A stretch of 64,000 nucleotides of DNA, taken from assembly GCA_022113835.1 (NCBI GenBank), contig JAILWY010000010.1:9323001-9387000 (forward strand), in the 5' to 3' direction. The number at the start of each line of letters is the position of its first letter. Position 1 is the first letter of the stretch. Below, in pieces: positions 45,401 to 57,300 of this stretch. A program made the position numbers and the translations under genes. The stretch comes from Atopsyche davidsoni (taxonomy: Eukaryota; Arthropoda; Insecta; Trichoptera; Hydrobiosidae). The notes beneath the pieces are model-generated. The model was not told where the DNA came from and searched no databases. It saw only the letters and a list, made by a program, of their open reading frames with translations.

Positions 45401-46944
45401 CACGCTTCTAAGCTTTTCTTCTTGTAAAATCAAATAATTAACGATATCATAGATCTTAAAGAGTGCTAGAAAGCAAAAATTATATAAAAAGTTGATATTT
45501 AACATACCAATGTTTAAATTTTTTCAAATCCTAAAATTTGTAAAAATGTGAATCTGAGACTCATTGATAGAATTAATGTAATTTACGCAAATTTACCATT
45601 TCTTTAAATCAAAAAGAAATATTGGTGTTCTTATCTTATTGATAAGCTCTATATAAAAATTATATATCTAAAATATCGCCAGGAAAAAATAATTTCTTTG
45701 AATAATAAATATTAACACAAAAGTCGTATAAATAAGCGTGAAGTATTATAAAGTTAGTCCTCAAGCCTTAATGGAATTTGCATTTAAAGGAGCACTCTAA
45801 AATTTCTGTGTCAATGTATATATGTGCTGTCCGTACGTTCAAAGGATGTATCAATATTTGTTTTGTTTTGGAAACACTCAGTATTACTTATTTTATCAAA
45901 AGACTCTCATCAAAAGTATTTAGAATTACATAACAAAATATATATATATATATGTTTGTTAAAATAATGCCACTCATTTACACGTTTTACTATTCTATCA
46001 AGTAACTAAGTTAATAAAAATCGTAGGGTACATTACATTACACATATATTTAAGGTAAGGTAAGATAAGGTGAATCAAAAAAATATGGAATATGTTGATG
46101 TTTTAAAACATATAGTATCATATCCTTGTTATTGCAGTATTCCATTGATATGTATGCTTTTTAATCATAACTCAGCTTTTAGAACGATCCTTTTTTCCGG
46201 TGATTAAATTAAACACTTATCGCTGTAAATAAATTCTAAGACGACGGGCCTGACCTTTAAAAAATCTTATGTAAAACGAAATGGAGCTTTCTTTACTTCA
46301 TGCCTAGCGGCTACGAAAAGCCCGACTGACCCTACAGTGACACTTAGGATAAAAACTAAATAAAAGCAATCCTATTCAGGATATTCCACTCTTTGCGATT
46401 CGATGTGAGTTTATGAAACTTTAGTTTTATTATTGAATGTTAAAAAAAACATTTGTATTTATTTCATGAAGTTGTTTTTAAAGATTTTCTTCCAATGAGT
46501 ACGAATTAACGAAATTAAAATAACATTACATTTTAAAATAAAAACGCTAAAAGCTAATAAAATTTCCTCAATTCAAAATTAAATTTTTGAAATAAACCTA
46601 ACCATTTGGTGTAAAATACGTTTTTCAATATGTAAGTTTCTTAAATAGTGGTATTTTATTAGAATTGAGATTGTTTCACTAGATAATAAAATTTAAAAGT
46701 TATTAAAAACCGTGTACATGTAAAAAAATCTCAGTTTTTGTTGACAGATCCGAACAACCAAAATTAAGTATCAAAATCAAGATTTCGCAAAATTCGTGTT
46801 TCAAATTATTTAACATTTTTATTTTTTGCTAACGTCTTGTACTAGCCCATGTAAGTCACTGGAACTTGGCTCTACCTCGTGTACAACCTAGTATTACCAT
46901 TTTACGGTTTTTACGTGGGTCGGTTGTTAATCTAGTATAATCGA
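42421..46944. other. AT-rich non-coding DNA
   Basis: No supportable gene. An interrupted palindrome ACATTGCA-tgttg-TGCAATGT occurs at 44002-44022, opening a 160-bp patch (44000-44160) rich in TGCA/ATGCAT-type motifs. A 94-codon frame at 42923-43207 is intact from ATG but unrecognised and without codon bias. A GGTAA-type short repeat occurs near 46052-46072. Confidence 0.5.
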
Positions 46945-47200
46945 CTCAGATGCTATGACGCGATAGGCCTAGTTTTTTTGGTGTCTTCCGCAACGCTTTG
47001 CATGTGGCCCGGCGCCTCCGGGGAGAGTCGACGAGGGATCGATAGCCGACTTCGGCCATCACGTGGGAACTCCCGTCTCTTTAATCACGGCCTAATCTTT
47101 GACGAACGATCTCCAGTGCTCCGTACATCGAAGCTCGCAAAGAAAGCGACGGTCCCTCCTCGGCGACGTGAACTTTTACAACCCTAAAATGCTTTTATGT
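46945..47200. other. GC-enriched patch C
   Basis: A well-bounded patch including ATGTGGCCCGGCGCCTCCGG and a CACGTG E-box at 47060-47065. A 69-codon frame crosses it from a TTG start; not convincing. It may be a regulatory element. Confidence 0.35.
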
Positions 47201-47462
47201 AAAAGTTAGACCTGCCTTCTTGTGTCACGAGAGGGATAAGACAAAAGCGATTGGCATTTTATAAATTTATATATATATATAATATATATTCAATTGGGTT
47301 AAATTCAGTTGTTACAAGTCGGTTGAATGATACCGTATTTGTGAGGAATATTTCTAGAAATGGGATACAAAGTATTTAAAAATTCTGACTGAATCAAAGT
47401 TATGACTTGTCCAAGCCATCTATTCAGTCAATAATAAATGAATCCCGGTTATAGAGTTCTCT

Positions 47463-47593
47463 TTATAGCTGTATCCGCCAGTGGGGCCCAGTGTAAGTAG
47501 TCCGTGTGAGGCGGGAGCGTGGCGCCGTCTGCGCCGGGCGCCCGCCCTCCTGCTGGACCGCGTCCAAGGCGGCGGTGGCCTTGCCGTGTAGCG
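47463..47593 (-). CDS. Possible terminal coding exon, unrecognised
   Basis: On the minus strand a CCGCCCCTAG acceptor-like site ends at 47594, followed by an open frame (phase 1) to TAA at 47463-47465. The 42 codons have about 80% G/C third positions, and the peptide includes LHGKATAALDAVQQEGGRP and ends TYTGPHWRIQL. Stop-terminated, acceptor-preceded and codon-biased, it looks like the last exon of a gene. Against it: the tract before the AG is not very pyrimidine-rich, no polyadenylation signal close downstream was judged convincing, and GC-rich DNA is stop-poor anyway. The larger frame to 47666 would read through AT-rich sequence and is less likely. Confidence 0.35.
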
Positions 47594-47689
47594 CTAGGGG
47601 CGGATCTCGATACAGGGTGGCACATTTCAATACGTACTTATATTTCAGTGATTTTTTTTTATTCATCTGGTTTTTGACGCATTCATAGG

Positions 47690-50335
47690 ATAACCGCTTT
47701 CCATAAAATTTCTAATCATTTTTTTTTAATGAATTAATTATATTCAATTTTTTTTTGTCACCAGTACTAGTTAAAAAAATTATACTAGTATAGGTAGTCT
47801 TTGAAGAGCATACTGAACCATTATGAATCATCAATTTAAGCTTTTGTTTTGTACACCCAAGACTTATCTGGGTCCATTTTAACAATAATGTTTTTAAATA
47901 TTTTGATACGCTTAAGATTTCTGAGATGTGTTTTTGAAAATTTAATATTTTATAATACGATTGCCTCGGACGTATGATTAATATGTTTTGGGTACCATTT
48001 GTTGTAAAAATATTTGAATTTTTTTTTGATAAGATTGCAATCCACGACGATTGGATATAAAAATCGATATGGAATATTAATTCAGGTCACACCTAAAAAC
48101 AGCCAATAAAGCAATAAATAATCATTGACTAGTTCTTAAATAATAAAGAAAGTTTTTTTACCACAAATAAAAGATGACAGTTTAAAAAAAATTAAAACCA
48201 TGAATTTATAGTTAAGTTTCATCCCTGTAGGCAAGCTCGTTGAATATAAAACGTGAAGAAAGGTTTTTACATTTAGAAAAACAAGCAAACAGTTCAACTC
48301 TTTCAATAAGAGTAAGTACTCTAGAATTTTTTTTCAGTTTAATAGAGCCCGCATATGACGATTAAACCCTATTTTATAATTACTTTTTTTATCTATAAAA
48401 TCTAAACCTTTACTTAATGTATTATTTATATATTTTGTTCAAGTGCAAAGATTTCAATTATTATTTAAAATATCTATCACAAGGATATACTAACAACACA
48501 CGTCTATTAGCTAGGTAAAAAAACTAATGTTTTATTTTGGGAAAATGGCAACCCGTATAGAACTTTGGTATCAGTTCGCATGGAAGCACCCAAAATACAT
48601 ATATAATTTTAAAACTAAACCAGGTAAATGTGTTAAACATTTTTTACTTTACAATTTTGTTGTATAAAGCATAAAAAGTCTCGATTTCAATTTTCCTTAT
48701 TCAAATCATAACATTCTAATTTTAGGATAAATGATACTTGTGGTTTTTGATTATATATTTTATAAAGGCAAATTTTATGAAATTATCAAATTTAATAAAT
48801 TGAATAGATTATTGACCTTAAATTATGAGAGAGTAACCAAAATTTAGATTAATAAAATTTAATAATAAGCTTTAAGGCATTTTCATCATTCTATAATCAT
48901 TATTACAGTATTTTGGATCGATCGTGCATTCCTAAAATTAAGTCTGCTAAATTTGTACATTTTTTTGGTTTAATATTTCTGAGTTCATCATTTAAATACA
49001 AAGAAAAACTATGATTTTTCAACCAATTTAACTGTAATTTTTTTAACCTTGCTTAAAAGTATTTAATATTAATTATCGAGTCATCAACTCTACCGAGGAT
49101 ATTATTATGACATAACATATTTTCTTATTTGTAGGTTATTCCTCACGTCCAGCTTAGTCGTGATGAAGCAAGTTTATATAATACCTATATCCAATGACAT
49201 TGTTTTGAGAAACTCTATCATTTTCAAGTTCATTTGTACAAAGGTTGAACTGATATACCTTGCATAACTACCTAAATACTTGAAACAAAGTTCTTCCTAA
49301 TAAGATTGAATATTTACACATTATTTAAAAGTATTGTTTCTTTTCTTCGAAGTTTTTTTGCTATGAAAATATGAAAATATTTTGTCTTCGCGGTCTGTCT
49401 GTCTTGCCTATAAAGAGATATAAAGAAATAAAATAACACTGTAGACAATAATGTAGAAGTCCCAGTTATGCTATTCTTAGGAAACTAAATAGCAAAAATA
49501 TCTACCTGAAAAATGTTGAAACATGTGTTACATTAATATGTGTTAATAGACTTACCCTCCCGCAACTAGTATCATCTGCATTTTGCATCAGGATATCTTA
49601 ACTGTTTCTCGTGATGCCAATAAATCCAATTTTATATCCAAAAGCTCTCACGAAAATCCAATTCTCACCTCAGTACACCGAAGTATTTTATGGGTTTGAA
49701 TATAAAGAAAAACTTTTTCATATTTATAATCATATGGTCGATTTTATCATACGAAACACTTCCAATTTACTTAGACATAAAGTTTAGTTATTTATTAGGT
49801 TGCACTCAACACACACATTATAGGAAAAATGTTTTTTCCTTATTTTATTACCAAGAAACATGATAGTCGTTTCCATTGTCTCATGTAAAATTTTTCGTCC
49901 TATTAATTATTCACTTTTAAATAAAAAAATATATCACAATTCAAAATTACTATTTCATAATCATTGTCGAAACTATAAAAATAGTTTTTCTGCAATTTTA
50001 CTTCATTAAAGTCCAAATATTTTATATTTTCTTAAAAAAATAATCGATATCGAATCGTTTACTTGCAAAAAGCATCTTTAAATCACATAAGAGTTTCCGA
50101 GTGAAAAGTTTACGGTAACATTACTAAGGACGTTCGGTTATCGTGAATATTATTCTATATTGAATTCTTTCCTATCTACTATATGTTTCAAAAGTAGAAA
50201 CTTTATCCTATCACACCGTAATATACCGCAGCGTACAGGAAACTAGCACAGCAGAATTGAACAAAACTCGATGGTATTTCAATAAAAATATACAAATGTT
50301 ATGTTAAACACAAAAATCACTGGACTTAAGATGAT
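47690..50335. other. AT-rich non-coding DNA
   Basis: No gene, repeat or hairpin worth calling was seen. Confidence 0.55.
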
Positions 50336-50690
50336 TATCACAAGGAGCTTCGTTCTCGACCGATCGGCCCGGAGAACTGTACACCGAGGGTGTAAAAAAT
50401 CTCGAAACCATTGTCTACTGGGTAGTCATGGTAACGAATGCGGAAAGCTAGGAGAGAGCACCGGGAAGGCGATCCCTTTCCGTACGCGAGTCGATAGCGA
50501 ATTAAACTAACGGCGGCAGAGCGGGTCTTGAGCCCGTGCCAACTGGGAGGCCAGACTCTCTGGCGGCGGAGTACGCACGGCCTCCCCGCGCTGCGGCACC
50601 CCGCGCGCCCGCCGGGAGCGGCTCGGGAGCGGCTCGGGAGCGGCCCGGGAGCGGCCCGGGAGCGGCTCTGAAGCGGCTCAAGTATGAATA
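50336..50690. other. GC-rich island D
   Basis: Composition rises from about 50340 and becomes extremely GC- and CpG-rich from 50510 to 50680. All three minus-strand frames and at least one plus-strand frame are open across the core, so openness carries no information here. It may be a promoter island or an exon; I cannot decide. Confidence 0.4.
50611..50682 (+). repeat. 12-bp GC minisatellite
   Basis: About five and a half tandem copies of GGGAGCGGCYCG, the last ones decayed (CTGAAGCGGCTCAAG). The array marks the sharp right edge of the GC island. Confidence 0.9.
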
Positions 50691-51112
50691 GTCACATTAT
50701 TCTCAGGAAATATGAGTTGACCTGGAAGCCAAGTTGATGTGATCATCATTTTGGCATGTTTTTCAAATTTAATATTTATCTAAAGAAATATTTATATTTA
50801 TTTCTTAACTATTTGCACATGTGTGATGTGATATCTGTCTTTTTAGTAAATAAAACTATCATTTGCAGCTAATTAAAAAAAATTTTTTTTCAGTTCTTGC
50901 TCATTTTATCAAACCTTGAATTAAATTAATTTGGTATAATATAAATGGTTTATAAAACGCCATAATGATCACATTTAAAACAAAATTCAACTTTATACAT
51001 TAAGAATTTACAAAAATTTATAAGCCACTCATTTTGTATAGTTTTACTAATAGAAAAAAGATTTGTACATGAAGGTATTTGACAATATGACAAAATGACT
51101 CTCGATCTAATG
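50691..51112. other. AT-rich non-coding DNA
   Basis: Nothing recognised between the GC minisatellite and the next patch. Confidence 0.5.
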
Positions 51113-51230
51113 GTGGCTTAGTCGGGCAGGGGGAAGAGCCTCTCGGTCGGAGCCTGACGGCCACCCCTTCCGCGGTACTTCGGGAGACCCACGGGCGTCG
51201 ACGCCCCGCGACTCACTAACTAACAATACT
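51113..51230. other. GC-enriched patch E
   Basis: A 115-bp patch with GTCGGGCAGGGGGAAGAGCC and GGGCGTCGACGCCCCGCG. The latter contains a perfect hairpin-forming palindrome GGGCGTCGACGCCC (51193-51206). No frame of interest. Confidence 0.4.
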
Positions 51231-51386
51231 TCTTTTGGTTTCTAGTCCTGTGTTTCCTACCACACTCTCACGATTGCGCACGTTGGCCGTTTAGCTGTAT
51301 ATGCACGTGCTTTATACTCTGTTTACAGATTCAAACCGGACTGTATATCGCTTAACTTATATTTGACTTTTGTATGACACCATTTG

Positions 51387-51389
<3 letters not shown>
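51231..51389. other. Non-coding spacer
   Basis: Mixed composition, nothing recognised. Confidence 0.5.

Positions 51390-51444
<55 letters not shown>
51390..51444. repeat. (TA)n microsatellite
   Basis: An uninterrupted TA tract of about 54 bp. Confidence 0.95.
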
Positions 51445-51447
<3 letters not shown>

Positions 51448-54400
51448 AATTTTTTTGCACACATACTTGTATCGATAAAATTTCATGCTAGGCCTTCGTA
51501 AATCTCCCTACTCGTCCGTCCAAGTTTGGATACACGCCAGAGCAGCAAACTCTACATCGATTGCGGCCTTCTCATACCAAAGACGCATTTTTTTTCATAG
51601 TGCTCTATTTTGCCAAAAAATTTTTAGTTCGATCGATTCGAAAGAGTAGTATCTTAAACAAAAACAAATCTTTTCACATATAAAAATTTATTTGAATGTT
51701 TAAATGACCTTGAAATTTTAATGTGGAGTTCGATATTTTTTATGTATCCATTTTAATATTTATTACAGATTTAGCAGCCGAAACTGACCTTCAAAACATT
51801 ATTGGTGCTTGGAAACAAAAATAGCATTAATAATTATATTGCTTTAATGTTATTGAAAAGTTTAAACACTAATATTGTTGTAAATGTTCTTATCTTTCAA
51901 GTTGGATTAAATTTATATAATAAATATTAATACTTAGCAACCAAAATATACCAATAAAAATGTTAAGAAAGAGTACCCGCCGTTAATTGTTGTTTATAAA
52001 AAGAAGATACATAAAACTACCTCTCATTATGTTTTTAATGAGAAGTTTAAACGCTAAGTAAACTTTTTAAAATTATAATATTGGTAATTGATAATTACAA
52101 TAAATTTATATCGACATGTTCATCACTATTTTTATATGTATATCGGAAGTGCAAGGAAATTTCATAAATTAAGAATTTTGCGAATGCAGTCAACTTAATT
52201 TAAACATATGTTCTTTTAACATTTAAATATGTACAATATATCGCTTCATCTATTATTTGTAATTTATTATTGCCCACTCTCTAATGCCAAGACCATGGTC
52301 ATCAAATATAACCAATAACCGACTATGTATTAATTAAGATATGGGGTATAAATTAAATTTTATACACACATATAATGAGTTTTGAGGTTATCAATCAATT
52401 CATTTATGAAACAACAAATAAACGAAAAATATTTTAGAGAACTTTTAGAATTCGAAACCACACTTAACGGCTATCGCAGACTGATGTTTTATTCAATTCA
52501 ACAATATATAATAAAAATTTAATTTGACATATATTTGTGACTAGCGAGCTTTGCCTTTGTGATATTACAAATGCAAGCTCATTCTGCAGAATTTTTTATA
52601 AGAAAGAACAAGATTTTTCACTTCAGCTTAGTCTTATTTTATTAAATATTAATATATTCTTAAAAAACTGAACGCTGCATCAGAAATTTAAAATGGCTAA
52701 TTTTGAATTTTTTTTTTAAATATCCAATAATAATTTAAACTTACATATCGATATGTTGTCAGACTTTCAATTGTCGATTGATTTTTTTTTTTGGATGCGT
52801 CATAACTTAAATTAATGAAGCTTAGGCTCAATCAAGTAAACGGTGTCTCTTTTTTTAAAGTAATATTTTAAAAGTAACATTTTTCAAGAATCACGGTCGT
52901 TTGCAAAACCAATTAATTTTTTTTTGCTTTCCTTCAACATTTTTCAATTTTTTGTTATAACTCTCGTTGTAATTTTATTCCGTGACTATTATAATAAAAT
53001 AAAAATTCGAGAAAACTACAAACAATTACTTCTAAATGTTGGTTTTGAAATATATTAAAATAATTTTAAAAATGTAACGGGACGAGAAAGACACATAAAT
53101 GGCTCTTTTTTGCTATAATTTTGTTTCTTTGTATGTAGCTACGAAAAGTCAGTTAATTATAATCATCAGGCTCTTTAATCGAATGGCGCTAGGAAGCTCA
53201 GTCTGATTCATTTATTGAACAGCCACTAAGCGGGATTACTTATTCACGGCTCAACGTTAAAGCATTAACACTACGCGTATCCCGATACAACATCTAGCGA
53301 GTATCCGCTCTAAGAGTAAATACATGTTTTTATCGATAGAATAATGAAGTAAAAGATATAAATCCATAGAAAAAAATCACTTTCCATTGGGTTATATACA
53401 AAATTTCAACAGTTTCTTATGAATCTCGTCTCTTATAGTAAATAGATCAATAAAAAGGATATATGATGAAAAAATTTTCGAATTTGTTTCTTGTCCAAAA
53501 TAGCATAGATTTACTGTACTTATTAAAATTATTGTAAAACAATTATGTTAATTATAAATGACGTTATTTCTGTCAATTAATAATGTAAGAGTTTTCTAAT
53601 TCTTAAAAATAAAAAATTTGAATAAACCAAAAGTTCATCAAACAATACTTTAAGTCAAAAATTGAATCGTATGTAATTATCATCAATAAACCTCATGTGA
53701 GAGAAAGCCTATTAAAAGAGCCTTCATTCCCCAAAAACCGCTACCCAATGGTAATTGAAAGCAAATAATGAATCCAAAATATTGAATTTTGGATTTCCAA
53801 GTACTGAATAATATGAAATTTGCGAATCAAATTCACTGGCGAAACGATTGTAATATTATTAAATTTACATGCGTCAGCTATTTTTTAAAGACGTATTAGT
53901 AATTTTAAGATCATATACATTATTAATACTTATTTAATAATAACATTAAATCTTTCTTCAATTATTTTTTTTTATTTGGCATGCTTATGCTTATATTTTG
54001 AATACCAAAATAATTATAACAAGTAGCTGGTTTTTGCATATACCGATTTTTCAAATAAGTAATTTTAGATTATATTGCAACAGAACTTTCAAATGTGTTT
54101 TTCAAATTAATAATGTTGGTGTTAAATCGTTAAAACTTTATTATCTTATGTCTCACTTCACCAAAATCTCTGATCATAATGAACGAAAAAATAGTTCAGT
54201 TTGCAATAATCTATTTATATGAAGAGCCGAATGGCCACGAGATCACGATATTTTTAGGTGATTTAAGAATAAAGTAATATTTTTATGAATCATATACTTT
54301 GACGACTCTATGATTAGTTGAATGATAAAGAGGTATTCATTTGCGTTAGATAAGCTAAAAGCAGCTCCATATGTAAAATAATTTTGATCAAACACAAAAA

Positions 54401-55327
54401 AATGAAGCGAAGTTTAATGAATTTTTAATTACTCAGTTGTTACCAAGAAACTCAGTCTGTTGTTATAAATAGTTTTTGATAAAAATATATATATCTGAGT
54501 TTAGTTTAGTGGATCGAGATATTGACAGATTTTACTCTGTGTTTATTCTTTTATAGATGATAAGCAAAGTAATAATTTTGAACTGAATTTTAATAAAACC
54601 CATGAGGTCATTTAATTCCGTTTAAATATTTATGCAAACAAAATATAACGATTTTAAATGTTTTGTTTATTCTATATAGAAATGCAATAAGACGGTCGGA
54701 ATGAATAAAAATAACAACCAGTAATTTATAGTTTTTAGTTTTTATAATACAAATTTTAATGTAAAAAGTGTTTTATTTAATAAAGAATATGTGATAATCA
54801 TTAGGTAATCAAGCTTGAATGCAAGATATACTCTAAGAAACAGGAATTTAATTTAAATCTTAAATTATAAAAGTATTATCGTTTTGGTCTTGATTTACTG
54901 GTATTGTATTTTGACAGCTTCAGATTTAAACTTACAAAACCCACGAACTCACCAAAATTTTATCTGTGCTTGGAAAAAAGTTATATGGCGCACTGCAGTA
55001 AAAAAACTTTTTCTGTGTAAAAAAGATGGCTAGTTTAAGCATATTTATTTAAAAATTCAAAACTTTACATTTGCTGTATTATATATATTTTTAATACAAA
55101 AAATCGTTTAAGTACTGGATGTGTCTTGAAAGTGCGAAAATTTCATATCGTGTGATTCTCTAAAAAATCTCTTAAAAGTACAGATTATATCAGAATTCTA
55201 GATACTCAATTTACTGGTCACTTTTCAGACAATAGACCTAGGACAAATCAAATAATAATTCTTAGTTAAGATATTATAGATTCTTTAGTTATTTTTCCAT
55301 ATTAATTAAATTGGAGACCGGAATTAG
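51445..55327. other. AT-rich non-coding DNA
   Basis: No supportable gene. Mixed patches at 51480-51590 and 53160-53300 break the AT background; neither has a credible frame. Confidence 0.55.
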
Positions 55328-55450
55328 TTTGATAATGCTAAAGTAAAAAGCTGGCGATACCTATCGCCAATAAAAATAACATCTAGAAAAATCACTGATG
55401 TACTTTATTTAAAATGGAATTCTACCAAGTACATCTGTCAAAAACATTGA
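55328..55450 (+). repeat. TTTGATAATG-family repeat, diverged copy
   Basis: The copy starts TTTGATAATGCTAAAG, then CTGGCGATACC, CCAATAAAAATAAC and continues with AAAATGGAATTCTACCAAGT, ACATCTGTCAAAAACATTG. It aligns along its whole length with the 12626 copy and shares its left boundary with the copies at 56797 and 62578. Confidence 0.65.
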
Positions 55451-55744
55451 TTATTATTACAGATTCAATGTTTTGTAACAGTAAAATTTATTTAAAGATA
55501 TTGTACAAAACATAATGGGGAGAAAAACGTTATAAGAGTCATTATAAGCCTTTTTATAATGTGAAAATCACGGAAAACATCATTATTATAATATACATCA
55601 CCTATTTTTTAAAACTTAAGGCGATTTTAAATTTCCTGTTTATTTTGAAGTGCATAAGCATGCCTATAAACTGTTGACAGTCTGCTCTTAACTAGTCTGG
55701 AAAAGGTATCAAAGGACCACAATCTTAATAAAAATGATGTTATA
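55451..55744. other. AT-rich non-coding DNA
   Basis: Nothing recognised. Confidence 0.5.
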
Positions 55745-55832
55745 AATATATGTATATATATATATATATATATGAATATATATATACATATATATTATAT
55801 ATATACATATATATATGTGTGTGTGTGTATGT
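55745..55832. repeat. Compound (TA)n(TG)n microsatellite
   Basis: TA repeats with GAATA and ACATA interruptions, then five TG dinucleotides. Confidence 0.95.
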
Positions 55833-55864
55833 ATTATTTTCATAATTTTGCTTTATACACCCTT

Positions 55865-55985
55865 TTAGTTGGACGGAAGTTCATTAAAATATGGTGCTCG
55901 GCACATCCTGTGCCGGGGCTATACAAGAGTAATGTCAAAATTGGATTTCCGTCCGGTCGGCCTGGGCCGTACCAGCACAGACCCC
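55865..55985. other. Cluster of GC hairpins
   Basis: Three stem-loops lie close together in an AT-rich setting. The outer arms GGACGGAA (55871-55878) and TTCCGTCC (55947-55954) enclose CGGCAC-atcct-GTGCCG (55899-55915). Then GGTCGGCC-tg-GGCC-gt-ACC follows at 55955-55973. No credible frame. It may be the relic of a mobile element or a structured RNA. Confidence 0.5.
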
Positions 55986-56796
55986 AGGGGCTTCAATATT
56001 TTTAACAATATGGAAACGTTCATCTTAAATGAAAATATTTGATTTTTATAAAGCTGCCTTGATGAATGAGCTTTTAAAATCATAAAACATAACGAATCTC
56101 TTTGAAATGAAATTAACTTAAGTGTAAGAAATCATAAACATAAAGGTAATAAGAAAATTACTTAATTTATATTACACATTTGTTTACAAAAGAAAATAAT
56201 GATAATAGCTTCATATAAAAATTCAAAACTTTAACATAGGCGAGAGTTAAAAAAATTTAAAATAAAAGTATTAATATTTTAAAATCTTCAATTTAATAGA
56301 TATATCACTATTCGAAATTATTTAAAATTCATATACGTAATATTACATTACATCAGATTCTAGAAAAAATATTCAAATCTTCGTTTATTTAAATATAACA
56401 ATAAGTTAAAACAGTTTACATGGGATATTCCATGCAAATTATCGTAACAACCATTATGTTTATAGAGCCAACTCTCCATTGTGCTGGAACAAGTTTGCGT
56501 ATGTTCAGGAATGGGGCACTTTGAAGAAGTTGAGTACAGCCTCAATCCTGAAGCGTATACTGCTAAATTCACCAATGTTTGAGACTAGTTCCTACTGCAA
56601 ACACTGGCAACTAATCTCTATATGCTGCAAGCCAAATAGTTACCGCAACAATACTCGGATGCGTTTTTTTAATTTTGTTTGTTATTTTATGTTTATTTAT
56701 TTAATATAAATTATTTGAATGTAATTATATGTACATTATACTTGTGGTTTCTTATAACAAATGAAATACTATATGTTAAAAAAAACATTAATTGTT
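55986..56796. other. AT-rich non-coding DNA
   Basis: A slightly richer patch at 56460-56660 has overlapping frames on both strands without coding signal. Nothing else. Confidence 0.5.
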
Positions 56797-56890
56797 TGAT
56801 AATGCCAACGTGAAAGGTTGGCGAAACCGGTCACAAATAAAAATGAACATGTGGAAAATCACTCAAGTATTTTACTCAAAAATATTAAAA
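56797..56890 (+). repeat. TTTGATAATG-family repeat, best-preserved core
   Basis: The copy reads TTTGATAATGCCAACGTGAA, AGGTTGGCGAAACCGGTC, then ACAAATAAAAATG, TGTGGAAAATCACTCAAG and ends near AAAAATATTAAAA. GCCAAC and GTTGGC form a 6-bp stem and CGAAAC is followed by the palindrome-containing ACCGGT. Confidence 0.75.
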
Positions 56891-56924
56891 ATACATTAAC
56901 TTAGTTTAGATTAAATATAAATAC

Positions 56925-56930
<6 letters not shown>

Positions 56931-56956
<26 letters not shown>

Positions 56957-56960
56957 TTAT
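56931..56960. repeat. Short (CA)n(TA)n microsatellite
   Basis: About six CA dinucleotides followed by six TA dinucleotides. Confidence 0.9.
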
Positions 56961-57039
56961 TGTTTGGTCGTATTTGATGAATATGACAGAGTTATAAATA
57001 TTTGTGTGATAGAAGCTCGTATTCTAACACTATGTGAGC

Positions 57040-57300
57040 CGACGAAGGTTGTGTTCAATACTAGGGATATACTCCCTTCCACGGTTTTTGGGAGGTCTGA
57101 ACGCTATTGGGGGTAGTTACATTACGCAACCCCTTTCTGTGCCGGAGGGTGGATCGCCCGCTCGGCAGAGGTCTGCTTTACCGACCCAAGCTTTTGTCGT
57201 TCTTAAACACTGGAGCTTTTACAGACGCAACTGTCTCAGTGAGACTAAACGGCATGTTTTGTATGATTATATCTGCTTCAGTATTGTCTATCTTCCATAT
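57040..57300. other. Mixed-composition patch, unidentified
   Basis: A stretch of near-balanced composition containing GGTTTTTGGGAGGTCTGAAC and GGAGGGTGGATCGCCCGCTC. Two overlapping plus-strand frames (97 and 79 codons) cross it; they cannot both be coding and I recognise neither. It may be an old transposon piece or a conserved element. Confidence 0.3.
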
